From Gigaspora margarita (lineage: Eukaryota > Glomeromycota > Glomeromycetes > Diversisporales > Gigasporaceae), in contig WTPW01000662.1 in the NCBI GenBank assembly GCA_009809945.1, forward strand, positions 1 through 64,000: a stretch of DNA of 64,000 nt, in the 5' to 3' direction. The notes under the pieces are model-generated. The model was not told the origin of the DNA. It saw only the letters and a list, made by a program, of their open reading frames with translations, and made no database searches. Of this stretch, positions 24,166 to 35,978 are shown piece after piece; the first letter of the stretch is position 1; every line of letters begins with the position of its first letter. The translations under genes and the position numbers were made by a program.

Positions 24166-25062
24166 TACCATATTTTCGCAAAATAACGCACCCCAGGGCA
24201 TTATTTTGAGTATAGGCGCGTTATTTAGAGTACGCACCGGGGCGTTATTTCAAGACATACATTGATTTATTGATTTTTTTGCCAAGTCGGATTTTCCAAA
24301 TAACGCGCATGGGCGTTATTTTGATACAAATGTCGATTATTCTAAAACAATTTTCCGTTGAGCTTGATTTTCTAAATAAAGCAATGTGTTTTATAGATGG
24401 ATATAAAACTTGTATTTCGTAATTTAACGCTATTCTAAATATGTAAGTATAAACTAAAACAACACATATACATATGTACATATTGTATGTTATAGGATTA
24501 GCTTCGGGTTATCATTATCAAGTTTCTTTTTTTTTTTTCTAAGTTGGCGTTCTTCAGCAATTTAGACATACTATTAGCAAATAGCAAATAACTTTTGAAC
24601 TTATTCATTGCATTACTATACCAAATGTAAAAAAGAATTTTAAAGCATGGTTAAGCAGAAAATAGTTTGGCTTAGTGTCAAGTAGTGATGCCTGGCGAAA
24701 TGATGAAACCTGACGAAACCATAAGTTTTGTCAATGACGAAACTTGACGAAACTTATGGTTTCATCATTTCGTCAACGGCAAAATAGTTTCACCAGGCAT
24801 CTATAGTGTCAAGGAAGAGTCAAATGAACAATGGAGTCTATTGTGATGGACCAATACTCGAAATAGTGGCATCTTGTGTAACAAGAATTTTCAATTGTGA
24901 AAGTATATTCTATTTAGATCGCTAATCATACTTAACAACTATATATGGGGGCGCGTTATTTTGAGACGCGCCGGGGCGTTATTTTGAAACCATATATGCT
25001 ATTTTTAGGGGGCACGATTTTCTAAATAATGCCCTGGCCTGTTATTTCGCGAAAATACGGTA
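24166..25062. mobile_element. 893-bp TA-flanked MITE inside gypsy pol
   Basis: The body is 24168-25060. Ends CCATATTTTCGCAAAATAAC and CCGTATTTTCGCGAAATAAC (reverse) are flanked by TA. GCGTTATTT / AAATAACGC words are repeated inside both ends. Removing it joins the two parts of the pol reading. The minus-strand frame at 24245-24481 inside it is not considered a gene. Confidence 0.85.
24675..24813. mobile_element. 123-bp hAT-like MITE with 8-bp TSD
   Basis: The body is 24683-24805. GTGTCAAG is exactly duplicated at 24675-24682 and 24806-24813. Ends TAGTGATGCCTGGCGAAA and TATAGATGCCTGGTGAAA pair, and the whole body folds as a hairpin with repeated TGACGAAAC words. It sits inside the larger MITE, making the gypsy locus a three-level nest. 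Confidence 0.85.
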
Positions 25063-27854
25063 AGAAGATTTTAAACATTTCTGTTTTAGCAGGATTAGTA
25101 GCTACTTCTTGTTCTCCAATAACATGCTTTAAGAACTTTAACTCTTGCCAAAGAAGTATTTTGAAGGCTTTAGAATAAAACCTGCTATTTTGAGTTGTTC
25201 AAAAATGATTTTTAAATAGTTTAGATAATTTTCAAACATTTTTGAATAAACATTAATATTATTGAGGCACACAGGTTCTTGGAAAAGTTAATTTATTAGA
25301 TACTAAAAAGTAGCTAGTGCTTTTATTAACCCAAAGTGCATAATATGAAATATGAACAATCTATAGAGAGTAGTAAAAGCAATCTTGAATTTTTACTCTG
25401 ACCTGCTACTAACCACTAACTATGTCAAGAAAACTATACCAAGAAGACCTACTTAATGCATCTAGAAGATCTTATATTCAAGGTAACAGATAGTTATCTT
25501 TCTGGGTTGCCAAGCTAAGTTTCCAATAATCAAAACAAATCAGGTTTGACTATTTTTCTTATGAACTGGAACCTGGGATGTTCAAGAGCTTTTTATAAGT
25601 TAAATCAACATCTGATCTATTTTAGTTTTAATAATTTTTTTTTTTTGCAGATAAGTATCAATAAGGATTATATTTGATTAGTAGGGCATTTTTAGTACTA
25701 AAATAATGCTTGCCTAAAATTTTTTTCTCCCATGCAAACAAGACTAAATATTGCTTTAAAAATCTTAAAAGTTTTGAAATTGTTTCTGGTCCAAATTTTC
25801 CAAAATATAAGTATTCTTTTTATTTTCTTTTCTCTATAATAATAGTTGAGAATATCTTTAAATAGTTTATATTTATTTTCTTTTACAGGCTTAGTTGTAA
25901 TATACCTATAGAGATTCACTTTGGCACTATCTTGTTGCTAATAAACATTTCTGACATAATCATATGAATTTTTACTAACAGGAAGTCAGAATTTTGTTCT
26001 TTGTAATTTAATGTTTTATCAATATTATTATTGGCATCAGAATCATTTTCTCTGAACTTATATTCATTAACTTTATTATTCCAAGTAATTGTATACCACT
26101 TGGTATCAGAATTACTTGAGTTGCTAGACTCATTTTTATAAAATAATGAGAAAGGAATACTATAGAAAATAGTAAGAAAAGAAGATATTATTTTATTATA
26201 ATGACTAGAGAGATTATAAGTAGGTGTCTTTTTTAACAATAATATTAGGTTTTCTTTAGAGAAAAACATGGAATCAGGTATAACATATTATTAGAGAGGA
26301 TTATTAAAAATTGACAGAGTAGGTATCTCTTTATATTTATAATTCAGGGGTATAAGAAAGTCTTCTGCTTATTAATTCTAAATTGTTTTTTTGGGGGGTT
26401 ACAGAGTCAGAAGTGACTTGGGACAAGTTAGAGTCAACAGACATCAAAGGGTTCACAAAAGAAAGCACAAACATGATTAAGGTTGTAAAATTATAATTAT
26501 TATTATTTCCCAGGATGCATGGTAACAAAACTGTTAGTTAAGTTGCTTGGAACAGCTATCAAATTAGCAGGCTTGAAAGAACTTCCTATTTGAGACCTCA
26601 ACAGTAAGATATAATGTTCAAGATCTTGAAAAAGGTTTGTTAAAGGTACATTGAAGTTTTTATCTTCTAAACCCAAGCAATTATAAATATGGTCTTCTAA
26701 TTTCTTTTTTTTATATATATCACTCTTACTTAACTCATATTTGGATTCTTAACTTTTTTTTAAGAATCAAATTTTCATAAATCATTCTTTTCCCAATAGC
26801 TTATGACTAAATTTGCTAAATTCTATGGGAACAATTATTTTTTTGTCATTCCAAGTAAGAGTCATTTTGGAGTAGTTTAGTCAATTTGGCCTTGACTTTA
26901 GAAAGCTAGTAATTGGGGTTATAAGGATTAGCATCAGTAACGACAACATCTATAGGAATTTCTACACCACCAATAGGGAAAATAAAATAAGAAATTTCTT
27001 TAAGGGCCTGCTTACTTTCACTATGTACATTTACTATATTAATGGTAGAAGGTCTTTCAACTTTAATTCCCAAATCCTATAGCAAGTGAGAAAAAACAAT
27101 ATTACTAGGTGAACCACTATCAATGATTAGTGGGATGGTCTCTTCTAGTTTAGTAGTATTACAATACAATGCAGTGAGATGTTACTGTGAGTAATATTAA
27201 TATTAACTTTTACTTTCTCTTTATAATACATGTTTTTTATGAAGGCTTTTATTAACTTCGTATTCATAGACAAAACGGCCCGTAATAATTGATCTATAGT
27301 TATATTGGTGGGTTCATCTCAAAGTTTAGTTATAATGGAATATGGGGTCAAACAACAAAATCTACAGCATTTATTATAAGGGCATGCTTAGGTTCAGCTA
27401 GAGGAATGTTAGGAGAGTTATATTCCCCCTTTTCTCTATTTACACTTTTTTTATTTTTTCCTTTTTGCAATAATTATTTTAATGGTTTTTCTTCTTCTGA
27501 CTCCAAGTCCCCAGCCTTTTCCCGACAATGTTTATGTTGCCATCTTGTTTCTCGTGACTCTGCAGCAAATAGGGAACATTTTCAACGGGATAATTATATA
27601 TGTTGATTGGATATTCTAAAATTGCTGTTAGGTGGAACATTGGTATTGATTTGCTTCTCTAAACTAGTTTTGCTACTAGCAAGATTTAAATTAGCCACCA
27701 TAGCAAGTAGAGCTTGCAAGGCATCTGGTATATGAACCTCAAACCTTTAGGCAAAGGCACATTATGACTATTATTATTAGGGCTAATTGTAGTTCCAAAT
27801 AGGATGATGAATTTTGTGTGACTAAATTAGAGTAGAGGTGAACAACTGGGGTGG

Positions 27855-29476
27855 TGAAATGTCTCTTCTATTTCTAATGCCTTATTTAAATCTTTAAAGA
27901 GATTCTTCATATCTACCAAACATTCTATAAGTGTCACTGCGATTATTTAATACATCCACATCGTTCGGGCTATATTTCCAATGATTTGCTTTGATCCGCT
28001 AATGACTCTTCATATCGACCCATCAATTGATAAGTTAATCCACGACTATTTAAAGTTGTTTCGTTACATCATTTGATTCTATTTTTAAAGCTTTATCCAT
28101 ATCTGCAAGTGACTCTTCATATTTAACTAATGTTTGATAAATACATCCACGAATATTTAATGTTAATGATCCAGAGAATTCGGTCCGATTTCTAATACTT
28201 TATTTAAATCTTCAAGTGACTCTTCATATTTACCTATTATTCGTAAATTTTTCCACGATTTCTAAGTGCATCCACATGTTTTGGATCTACTTCTAATGAC
28301 TTATTTAAATCTGCTAATGATTCTTCATATTTACCCATCACTTGATAAGTTAATCCACGACGACATTTCAACAGAATTTGGCTCGACATCTAATGCTTTA
28401 TTTAAATTAACAAGTGATTCTTCATATTTACCTAACATTCAGTAAATGTTTCCACGATTTCTAAGTGCATCCACATTTTTTGGCTCTCTTCTAATGACTT
28501 ATTTAAATCTGATATTCTTCATATTTACCCATCACTTGGTAAGTTAATCCACGAACATTTAATGTAGCCACAGAATTTGGTCCGATTTTCTAATGCTTTA
28601 TTTATATCAACAGGTGATTCTTCTAACATTTGATAAATATTTCCACGATTATTCAATGCATCCACATAGTTTGGTTTTATTTCTAGTGACTTATTAAAAT
28701 ATGCTAGTGAATCTTCGTATCTAACCATCACACGATAAGTTATTCCACGACTATTTAATGCATTTGCATCATTTGGCATGATTTCTAATGTTTTATTCAA
28801 ATCTGCAAATGAATCTTAATATCTGCTACCATTCGATGAATGTCTCCACAATTATTCAATGCAATCTCATCGTTTGTGGTTCCATTTCCAAAAATATTTT
28901 TAAATTTGCTAATGATTCTTCGTATTTACCCATTTTTTGATAAGTTAATCCACGATTATTCAATGCCTCTATATAATTTGGAACAATCTCTAATGCATTA
29001 TTTAAATCAGCAAGTGATTCGTTTTATAATGAATATTAAATAAATTTCACAACAATTAGTCAATGTATTTCCATAATTCGGATTTATTTCTAATGACATA
29101 TTTTTAAATCTGCAATTGCTTCTTCATATCTACCCATATCTTCGTATGCTAATCCGCGGATATGTAATGCGGTTGCATTATTTGGTTCTATTTTTAATGA
29201 TTTTTTTAAATTTGCAAATAACTCTTCATGCCTACCTAATTTTAAATAAACACCTGCACGGTCATTCAATAATGATGAATCATTTGACTTAATTTCTAGT
29301 AATTTATTCAAATCTACTAATGACTCTTCATATCGACTCATCATAAAGTAAATTTGCGCACGATATCTCGATGAAATTGTATCATCTGGAATTATATCTA
29401 ATGATTTATTTAAATCCGCATGTAGTTCCTCATGTCCACCTGGCTGAAAATATGATGATCTCTTTCTTAACGACAA
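27855..29476 (-). pseudogene. TPR array B (degenerate, about 16 units)
   Basis: A 102-bp unit encoding the 34-residue TPR pattern LNNRGxxYxxMGRYEESLADLNKALEIxPNN repeats along the minus strand. The longest open pieces are 29090-29476 (128 codons, three to four units) and 28525-28800. Elsewhere frameshifts and stops break it, for example TGA at 28439-28441 where sister units have CGA (Arg). From 27862 to about 29165 it is colinear, unit by unit, with 37670-38970 of array A. The extra units at 29165-29476 are at the protein N-terminal side. TPRs are helical protein-interaction scaffolds. The 5' end begins beyond a TTTTCAG that could be a splice acceptor. It abuts the gypsy relic at its 3' side. 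Confidence 0.8.
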
Positions 29477-30676
29477 TAAATTTATTTATTTATATAAAAA
29501 AACTTCTTTTCTAAAAAATCCAATAAATAATGTGCAATTTAAATATATATATAATAAAAATATTATTTATTTGGCTTAAGGTTGTAATGGTTATTAAGTG
29601 AAACGATGATAAATTAATGTGTAAACATATTCAGAAATCCTAAGCAACTGAATAAAGAAAAACGTGGGTTATCAAGCCAGAAAACATTATTCCGACAGTA
29701 ATAAATTATGTACATACGTACGTACGTAATTGGGGGAGTCTCATACATTTTATAATGAATTACTATATGCGGTCCATTTTTTGACGTTTGTTAATACCGA
29801 TGTGTTGTTATGCAATTTATGATAAAACTATCACTGCTTTCGACAAGTTAATACCGATAGTAAAAAGGCTAATCTCTACCGAATTTAGTCACATACAAAG
29901 AGTGGAAATAAGGATGGGCACATAACGTAGCATTTTAATGTAAATTGAAATTCTATAAAGCATTCCTGATCGAATTTCAGATGCGTTAATGAAAATCTAT
30001 TCAAGGGATAGATGAAATAATCGCAGTGTCATATGTTTCTCCATTCCATATTAGTTCAGTTCATTACACTGCCACATACTACTATAAATATATCACCATA
30101 GCCATGTTAATCTTACCTTAGTAGTATTATTGTTGGGGCTTAGTTTATGTAACCCGAATACGCATTGCATCAAGCCATCAAACCTTGCCCACCCACGATA
30201 CGTTGTAACTTTTATGATCACGCTCTAAGAAATTGACATGTATATAAGTGCTTGCTCTCGCCCTTGGTTAAGCAAGAATTGACACTATCCAAATTCCTCT
30301 CTAAATAAAGGTAACATAATTCACATTCTTTTTTATAATAAACGTCTAATAAATCATAATTATCCGGCAAAATCGCGATGTTTATTCAAATTAAAACACA
30401 GCCGACAACTTGATCATAAATTGCCGGATGATACTATTTTGGGTAATTTGGCAAATGATTAGCTACACGTGCCGCTCTCCGGCACGTGCTCATTTATCAA
30501 TTACTGTTACTGTATTCAATTTTGCCCAATAAAATGTATGCATACACGAATCATGTGATCTTCTAACGTGAGTTAAACTCGGCATGACAGTACCAAACTC
30601 TCCCATACGATCATGACACTAGGTTTGCTTAAAAACAATTGCAATCTTAAATTCAATACAGTATATAATCATAAAC
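29477..30676. other. Spacer between TPR array B and the small secreted-protein candidate
   Basis: Higher GC and less repetitive than most of the window, so it may hold regulatory DNA. A CGTACGTACGTA run lies near 29715 and a TATATAAG box on the plus strand at 30241, but no plus-strand gene follows it. Confidence 0.4.
30446..30535. repeat. Hairpin element related to 60842-60998
   Basis: Imperfect inverted arms (TTTTGGGTAATTTGG / TTTTGCCCAATAAAATG) surround a tight central hairpin, CACGTGCCG CTCT CGGCACGTG. Flanks on both sides resemble those of the 60.8-kb element (GACAACTT...ATAAATTGYCRGAT), so they are two diverged copies of one family. Confidence 0.55.
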
Positions 30677-30975
30677 TTACAAGTCAGAATAAACATTATC
30701 AAGCGCATATCTGTTGAAGTCGACTTGATCATTCACCTGCAATAATGAACACTAAACACTATTATACCATCACTCTAAATTTTTTTATATTCCTTTATTT
30801 ACTTTAAATCTATTTTTCATTATGTGCTTTAATATCTTTTTTCGTTGTTATTCTTTATAAGCGAAGCATTTACTAGATTCGTTCTTAAATTGAATTCCAA
30901 CAAGGATCCAAATTGTGAATCTTTGTAAAACGAAGCAAATATGGCAAAAAACAAGAAGGCTATTCTAAATAACAT
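30677..30975 (-). CDS. Candidate 53-residue secreted protein, two exons
   Basis: Exon 1 (30874-30975) starts at an ATG and encodes MLFRIAFLFFAIFASF, a hydrophobic signal-peptide-like start, then YKDSQFGSLLEFNLRTNL. A GTAAAT donor at 30873 and a TTATTGCAG acceptor at 30737 define a 137-bp phase-0 intron. Exon 2 (30677-30736) adds VNDQVDFNRYALDNVYSDL and a TAA stop. The frame is kept exactly across the junction, which supports the model. An in-frame ATG at 31002 would add nine residues behind a T-run. Read-through without splicing would instead give a 14-residue tail. It has no cysteines and no recognised domain. Small secreted proteins are common in mycorrhizal fungi, but secretion here is inferred from hydrophobicity alone. 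A MITE lies just upstream (31042-31227). Confidence 0.45.
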
Positions 30976-31039
30976 CTTAATCGTAAAAAAAAAAAAAAGC
31001 ATGCAGCTTATCAAAATCAAAGTAACTAAATAAATTAAA

Positions 31040-31229
31040 TACAGTCAACCCTCTCTAGAATAACATAGTTGGGTGCATATTAGCTTTTTCTAAAATGTAC
31101 CTATAACGAATAAAGAGATTGTGCTTATATGGGTTTTTTCTATATATTTATAGTAGTTTGTTTGACAAAAATTAAGTGCTTATAAAGGTGTGATTATATA
31201 AAGTGTAACTATAGAGAGGTCTTACTGTA
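31040..31229. mobile_element. 186-bp TA-flanked MITE
   Basis: The body is 31042-31227. Ends CAGTCAACCCTCTCTAG and CAGTAAGACCTCTCTATAG (reverse) are flanked by TA, similar to 15794-15967. It lies immediately 5' of the small secreted-protein candidate and could supply promoter sequence. That role is not shown. Confidence 0.8.
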
Positions 31230-32036
31230 TTCTACTCTTACGTTCACAAAGCAATATTCGTCTTCGTGAAAATTTAAACAAATATGTAAGAAAAAAATAT
31301 CAAATAAATGTGTCTCTATCCATTGTTTATTTTCAATAAGTTCTTATATAGTATCGATCATTTAATTTCTTTATTTTATAAAATAAACTTACAATATTTA
31401 ATCATAAAAAAACATCACTTTTCATCCGTATTTCGTCTCTACTTCTTACTTTACTATTATCTGAAATCTCATCTTCGATACTATCTGTTCCAAAATAGTT
31501 CAACAAAAAGTGCCATTTTGAAGAATACACCAACCTCTTTGAGGTGGATCACAGATTAAAAATTTATTTCACAAATTTTTTTTAATTTAAACATATGCAG
31601 ATTTCACAAATATCCACAGATTTCCCGCACATTAAATATATATATTTTTTTATTTAACAGATTTAATACAGCATTGCCTGAGTCTAATCGCCAATCATAA
31701 AATCTTTATATTACTATTGCTGCATATGAAGATGCGGTTTGATCTGATAGATTATCTGATGATAAATCTCTGTATATCCAGCAATCTGGATGTATGGCGT
31801 ATGAAAAGTTGGTGATGATTATAAGTATATAAAAATATGTGAACCATACAGCAACGTTGCACCCAAAATGTTAGTCAGTTCTAAGAAAACCAATAATGTT
31901 TTTTTTAAAAAAAAGTTAATTTATTGCTTTTATAATTTATAATTTATCTACTTGCTTATTAAACTAATTCATTCATAATTTAAGTTTTAATTGTAATCCG
32001 CCTGGGAAACAATGAAAAATCATGAGATTTTTACTA
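31230..32036. other. Spacer, no gene recognised
   Basis: The plus-strand 83-codon frame at 31308-31559 is rich in Leu/Tyr/Phe from AT composition and has no motif. A short CAGCAATCTGGATGTATGG region near 31780 has weak inverted pairing. Confidence 0.4.
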
Positions 32037-32320
32037 TTAAATTTCGCCTTTTTCAGTATCTGGCATTTCCCTAAGAAAAATCGATTTCGTACTAAGTAAA
32101 CTTTCTGTGTGCGCATAACAAGTATTGTAGAAGAGAAAAATATGAGTATAATGGTAGTTGAAAATTAAATTTTGCCCAGTAGATCGGATGTATTTGTCCT
32201 CACGGCTATATAATATAAAAAAGAAGTAAACAAAAATAGTCGTAACGACAAGAATGCCATAACTCACAATCCGCTGGACCGATTTTCTTGTTTCACTACC
32301 ATTATGCTCGTAATTTTCTC
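32037..32320 (-). CDS. Possible small single-pass membrane protein exon
   Basis: An open frame follows a TGA at about 32325 and reads ENYEHNGSETRKSVQRIVSYG. Next is a strongly hydrophobic stretch, ILVVTTIFVYFFFILY, then SREDKYIRSTGQN, ending with TAA at 32037. Codon use and the charged-TM-charged pattern look more protein-like than surrounding frames. There is no in-frame ATG at its start, so it would need an upstream exon (an AG lies at the frame entry) or it is chance. A GTGAGG donor right after LYSR could end the exon. Not recognised as any family. Confidence 0.3.
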
Positions 32321-32325
32321 CTCAA

Positions 32326-33261
32326 CAATGTTCATTATGCACACAATGGAGGTTCACTTAGGAAACTCCAGATTCAAAAATTAAATAATAAACATATCCC
32401 TGCAATTTCTTTTATAGTAAATCATTATACCAATAGAAACTACCATACTGCACTAATTTAAAGATCCCTCGCTATACAATATATCCGGGTATTTTGGGAG
32501 GTATTCTATTTTAGGCCCGAGGTCTTTTAATAAGCGCAGTACGATAACTAGGATTAGCATTAGAATAAAGTTTATTAATAATTTTTTTTTTTACAATATG
32601 ATTGAAAATCAATGACTCATGATAAATATGTGATAAAGCCGATAAATATATATATTTTATAAAATTACTGATTTCAAAGTTTTATTTCCGAGCTTATTCC
32701 GGCCTTATATGCCGTGGCTGCTATGTAACAGGCCGTTATAAATATATTCATCCATAAAATAATATAAAATCGTTCTTGAAATTTTATTAGCATTTTGAGT
32801 AACCGTTTGACAATGCTTTGTATAAATTAAAAAAAACCTATTTGAATAAACTGTGCTAAATTTTCTTTTAAAAAAAAAATTTATTTGAAATTATAAAAAT
32901 AGTATAAATAAACAAAATGCTAGCATATTAAAATGTATACAACTTAAACGTTTTTTTAGAAAATTTCATTTTCACATATATTATATATATATATTTAAAT
33001 AGATGACCTATTTTGATGTACGGATTTGCAAAGAAATGCTTCAATTTCATATAAACCATACAATTCGTCTCATTTCATTCCTGGTAAAAAAATATTTAAT
33101 CATTTTCTAATAAAAAAATATTACTAATATCTTGCCACTTATTCAAAGCTTAATATAAACATTTTCATTTGACCCTATTATGATTTCGAAATAAATAAGT
33201 TGGTTTAATAATTAATAATTATGTTTAGTATATGCAGTCTATTTTGGCTTTGTACTTGTAA
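32326..33261. other. Spacer downstream of the kinase gene
   Basis: Non-coding. GC-richer patches (TATTTTAGGCCCGAGGTC near 32510, GGCCTTATATGCCG near 32702) are present, but no bounded element or terminator can be assigned. The kinase 3' UTR probably lies at its right edge. Confidence 0.4.
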
Positions 33262-34665
33262 TCAGTAGAAAAATCTATTTAATTTATGTTTATATTTACC
33301 TAAAACTTGATCTATAGCTTGAGGTGTATATTTAGCATCTTGATGTTGTAAATTACATGATATGTTTATAATTTTATCTGCTTCCAAAAATACATCTTTA
33401 ATTTCAATTTGTTTTTCATTTTCTCTTCTGGGCTCTTATAAAGAATAATTTCCCATTCTTGCAATTTTTCATAAGCTTCTTTAGCCGTTGGTCGTCTCCC
33501 TGGATTCTCATCCATACATTGATTCGCAAGTTTTATATAACTGTTAGGTGTTTTCAAACCAAAGTCGGGCCGTAATCCTTCAATTATTTCTTTTTCTAAA
33601 ATTTCATTGAGTAGCCTATTTTTAAAAGGAGGCTGACCAGTTGACATTTCTGACATAATTACACCAAAACTATAAATATCAGAGGCTTTCGTATATGGTT
33701 TCTTTAATAAAACTTCAGGCGCTAAATAGGATATTATACCATACTCAATTGCATTGTATTCATTTACTTTCCTGGACAATCCTAAATCAGATATTTTTGG
33801 TTCTGTATCTTTTAATTTACCTCCAACTTTTTCTGGAAGGGTTATAATTCTGTCACCGATATTAAAAATACGAGGTATAAAATCATCGACACTAAACATG
33901 AGAATATTGCCACTGTGAAAATCTCTATGAACATAATTTTGATGAATATAATCTAAGTTATCTGATATTGAACGAAGGTACTTTATTTTTTGTTTCCAGG
34001 TAAGGGACTTAAAATTTTCTTTAAGATAATTTCGAAGATCTTGTTTGTCTGCATATTCAAAAACCATCATATATTGATTTTCGTTTGGATTATACGTTAT
34101 TCCATATGTTTCTATCCCGTATTTTTCTATGCTATATTTTTCAAGTTGGCATTCATAATATGCTTTAAACTTAAAATAAAATTATCAAAAATAAGTAAAA
34201 TGAAACAAATGAAATAGAAAAATTAGTTAAAATAAGATTTCATTTTACCTCTTCCATAAAATTCAATAAAATATTTTGAGTTCCAATTAAACTTTTGAGT
34301 GCGACTTTGCAAAATGGATCACGTGATGCAATCGGTTGACCACTTACGCTGAAATCATAAATTCGTCTACCATCGATCCAAGTTGCAGAATAAACGGTGC
34401 CAAAACCACCTTCACCGATTTCCTGAATATTTTCTATCCTTTCGAAAGGTATCAATTCAATTATTTTATTATGGAGGTTTGAATTTTTTTGTGCATCCAT
34501 AATAAAATTATTAATATCATTATTTCCATTAGTCAGTTCTTGATTTATTTGCGTATCACATGAATGGCAAAATTGAAAGCCAGAATAAGATTTTTTACAT
34601 TTTGGACAAATTCCAGATATTTTATAAATTGTTTTAATAGTCGATTTACGATTTTTTATATTCAC
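33262..34665 (-). CDS. TKL-type protein kinase with N-terminal CxxC zinc-ribbon-like segment
   Basis: The exon ending at 34249 encodes CPKCKKSYSGFQFCHSC (CxxC-x10-CxxC), a linker, then the kinase start: Gly-rich loop GEGGFGTVYSATW and the ATP-lysine in VALKSL, with a 20-residue insert before it. A 79-bp phase-0 intron (34170-34248, GTAAAA...TTTTAAG) follows. The next exon (from 34169) continues FKAYYECQ..., YMMVFEYA, catalytic loop HRDFHSGNIL, DLG in place of DFG (SDLGLSR), YLAPEVL, and SDIYSFGVIMSEM. HRD-Asp, loop Asn and DLG-Asp are all present, so it could be active. Near 33415-33435 the frame shifts by one, after which a conserved-looking tail (DVFLEADKIINIS...QDAKYTPQAID) runs on to a possible GTAAAT donor or a stop at 33262. 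The 5' end is uncertain: the frame opens with GTG at 34663-34665 after a TGA, so the real start needs an upstream exon or a frameshift. TPR array A ends about 30 bp upstream on the same strand. Confidence 0.8.
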
Positions 34666-34723
34666 TCATATAGTGATAAGTTAATCCACGATGATATAAT
34701 GCCATTGCATTTTCTGGATTAAT

Positions 34724-35212
34724 TTACAGTGCTTTATTTAAATCTACAAGGGACTCCTCATATCTATCCATATTTAGATAGGTTATTCCGCGAATACATA
34801 ATGTCTCATCATTCTGTTCGATTTCTAATGATTTGTTTAAGTCTAAAAGTGATTTTTCAAATCTATGAGTGTTCATATAAATTAATGAACGATTATTTAA
34901 CGCTGTTACATTATTCGGCTCAATTTTTAATAACTTATTTAAATCTATAAGTGACTCATTATATTTGTCCATTGATTGATAGGTGAATCCACGTTTATAT
35001 AATGTTAATACGTCGTCTGGTTTAATTTCTAGTGATTTATTGAAATCAACAAGCGATTCTTCATATCTTTCCATTTCTAGATAAACCGTTCCGCGGTTAT
35101 TCAATGCATTCAAATTGTTCGGTTCTTCTTCTAATGACTTATTTAAATCGGTTAATGATTCTTCATATTTACCCATATTTAGATAGATTATTCCACGATT
35201 AATTAATATCAT
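34724..35212 (-). CDS. Last open TPR block before the kinase gene (162 codons)
   Basis: Nearly five units, ending ...SLVDLNKAL then TAA where sister units have GAA. Beyond the stop one more unit reads INPENAMALYHRGLTYHYMSEYKKS and stops at the point where the kinase frame opens, one base out of phase. Confidence 0.6.
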   Translation of the reverse strand: MILINRGIIYLNMGKYEESLTDLNKSLEEEPNNLNALNNRGTVYLEMERYEESLVDFNKSLEIKPDDVLTLYKRGFTYQSMDKYNESLIDLNKLLKIEPNNVTALNNRSLIYMNTHRFEKSLLDLNKSLEIEQNDETLCIRGITYLNMDRYEESLVDLNKAL

Positions 35213-35741
35213 TGTATCATTTGGTCTGATTCCTAATGCTTTATTTAAATCTTAAAGTCATTCTTCATATCTACCTAATATTAGATAAGCATATCCACGA
35301 TCATTTAGTACATCTACATAATTTTGTCCGATTTCTAACGCTTTACTTAAGTCTGTTAGCGATTCTTCATGCCTTCCCATCATTATAAGTGTTAATCCGC
35401 GATTATTGCGATTGCATTATTTGTTTCTATTTCTAATGCCTTATTTAAATCTTCAAGTGATTCTTCATACCTATCCATCATTTGATAGATTGTTCCACGA
35501 CAAATCAATTTTATTACATTATTTGGTTCGATTTCTAATAACTTGCTTAAATCTGCTAATGATTCTTCATATCTACCCGTTTTTGATATATTAACATGCG
35601 ATTATCTAATGCCGCAGTATAATTTGGCTTTATTTCTAATGCCTTATTAAAATTTTCAAGTGACTCTTCATATTTATTTAATATTCGATAAATGTTTCCT
35701 CGATTATAAAATGCTTGTGCATTATTTGGCTCAATTTCAAA

Positions 35742-35978
35742 TCACTTATTTAAATCAGCAATTGATTCGGTATATCTGCTCATCTTATAAAATGTCGATC
35801 CACGATTATTTAATGCCGTTGCACAATCCGGTTTGATTTTTAGTGCTTTATTTAAGTCTGCAAGTGACTCTTCAAATTTATTTAACGCATTATAGACTGC
35901 TCCACGATTAGTTAATCCCATTACACATTTTGGATCAATTTCTAACGCCTTATTGAAATCTTCAAATCTATTTGACAT
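35742..35978 (-). CDS. Open TPR block of array A (about two units)
   Basis: Two units plus flanks (NRGAVYNALNKFEESLADLN, NRGSTFYKMSRYTESIADLN). It is separated from neighbouring blocks by stops or one-base shifts, while the unit phase is kept at DNA level. Confidence 0.45.
   Translation of the reverse strand: MSNRFEDFNKALEIDPKCVMGLTNRGAVYNALNKFEESLADLNKALKIKPDCATALNNRGSTFYKMSRYTESIADLNK

Larger units (their letters stand above)
24043..27850 (-). pseudogene. Ty3/gypsy gag-pol relic
   Basis: On the minus strand, from high to low coordinates, there is a gag-like segment (IPDALQALLAMVANLN, near 27720) and ITIDQLLRAVLSMNTKLIKAF near 27280. The retropepsin core PLIIDSGSPSNIVF near 27110 has the Asp-Ser-Gly active site, and SYFIFPIGGVEIPIDVVVTD follows. 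Linker frames lie at 26337-26528, 25916-26269 and 25698-25919. The reverse transcriptase includes FDYWKLSLATQKDNYLL, LDIVSG, AFTTLY, MHFGL, ALATF (25260-25540), then KMFENYLNYLKIIFEQLKIAGF and HVIGEQEVATNPAKTEMFKI. A MITE interrupts here. The frame resumes at 24043-24165 with SETIKELLGISLL, the start of the connection domain. There are many stops and shifts. RNase H, integrase and LTRs were not found, so it is a truncated dead copy. Confidence 0.85.

Noticed and set aside
27289..27606. 105-codon plus-strand frame
   Set aside because: Antisense to the gypsy gag/protease region, whose minus-strand reading has recognisable motifs.
30241..30248. TATATAAG box on the plus strand
   Set aside because: No plus-strand coding region follows within reach; such words are common at this base composition.
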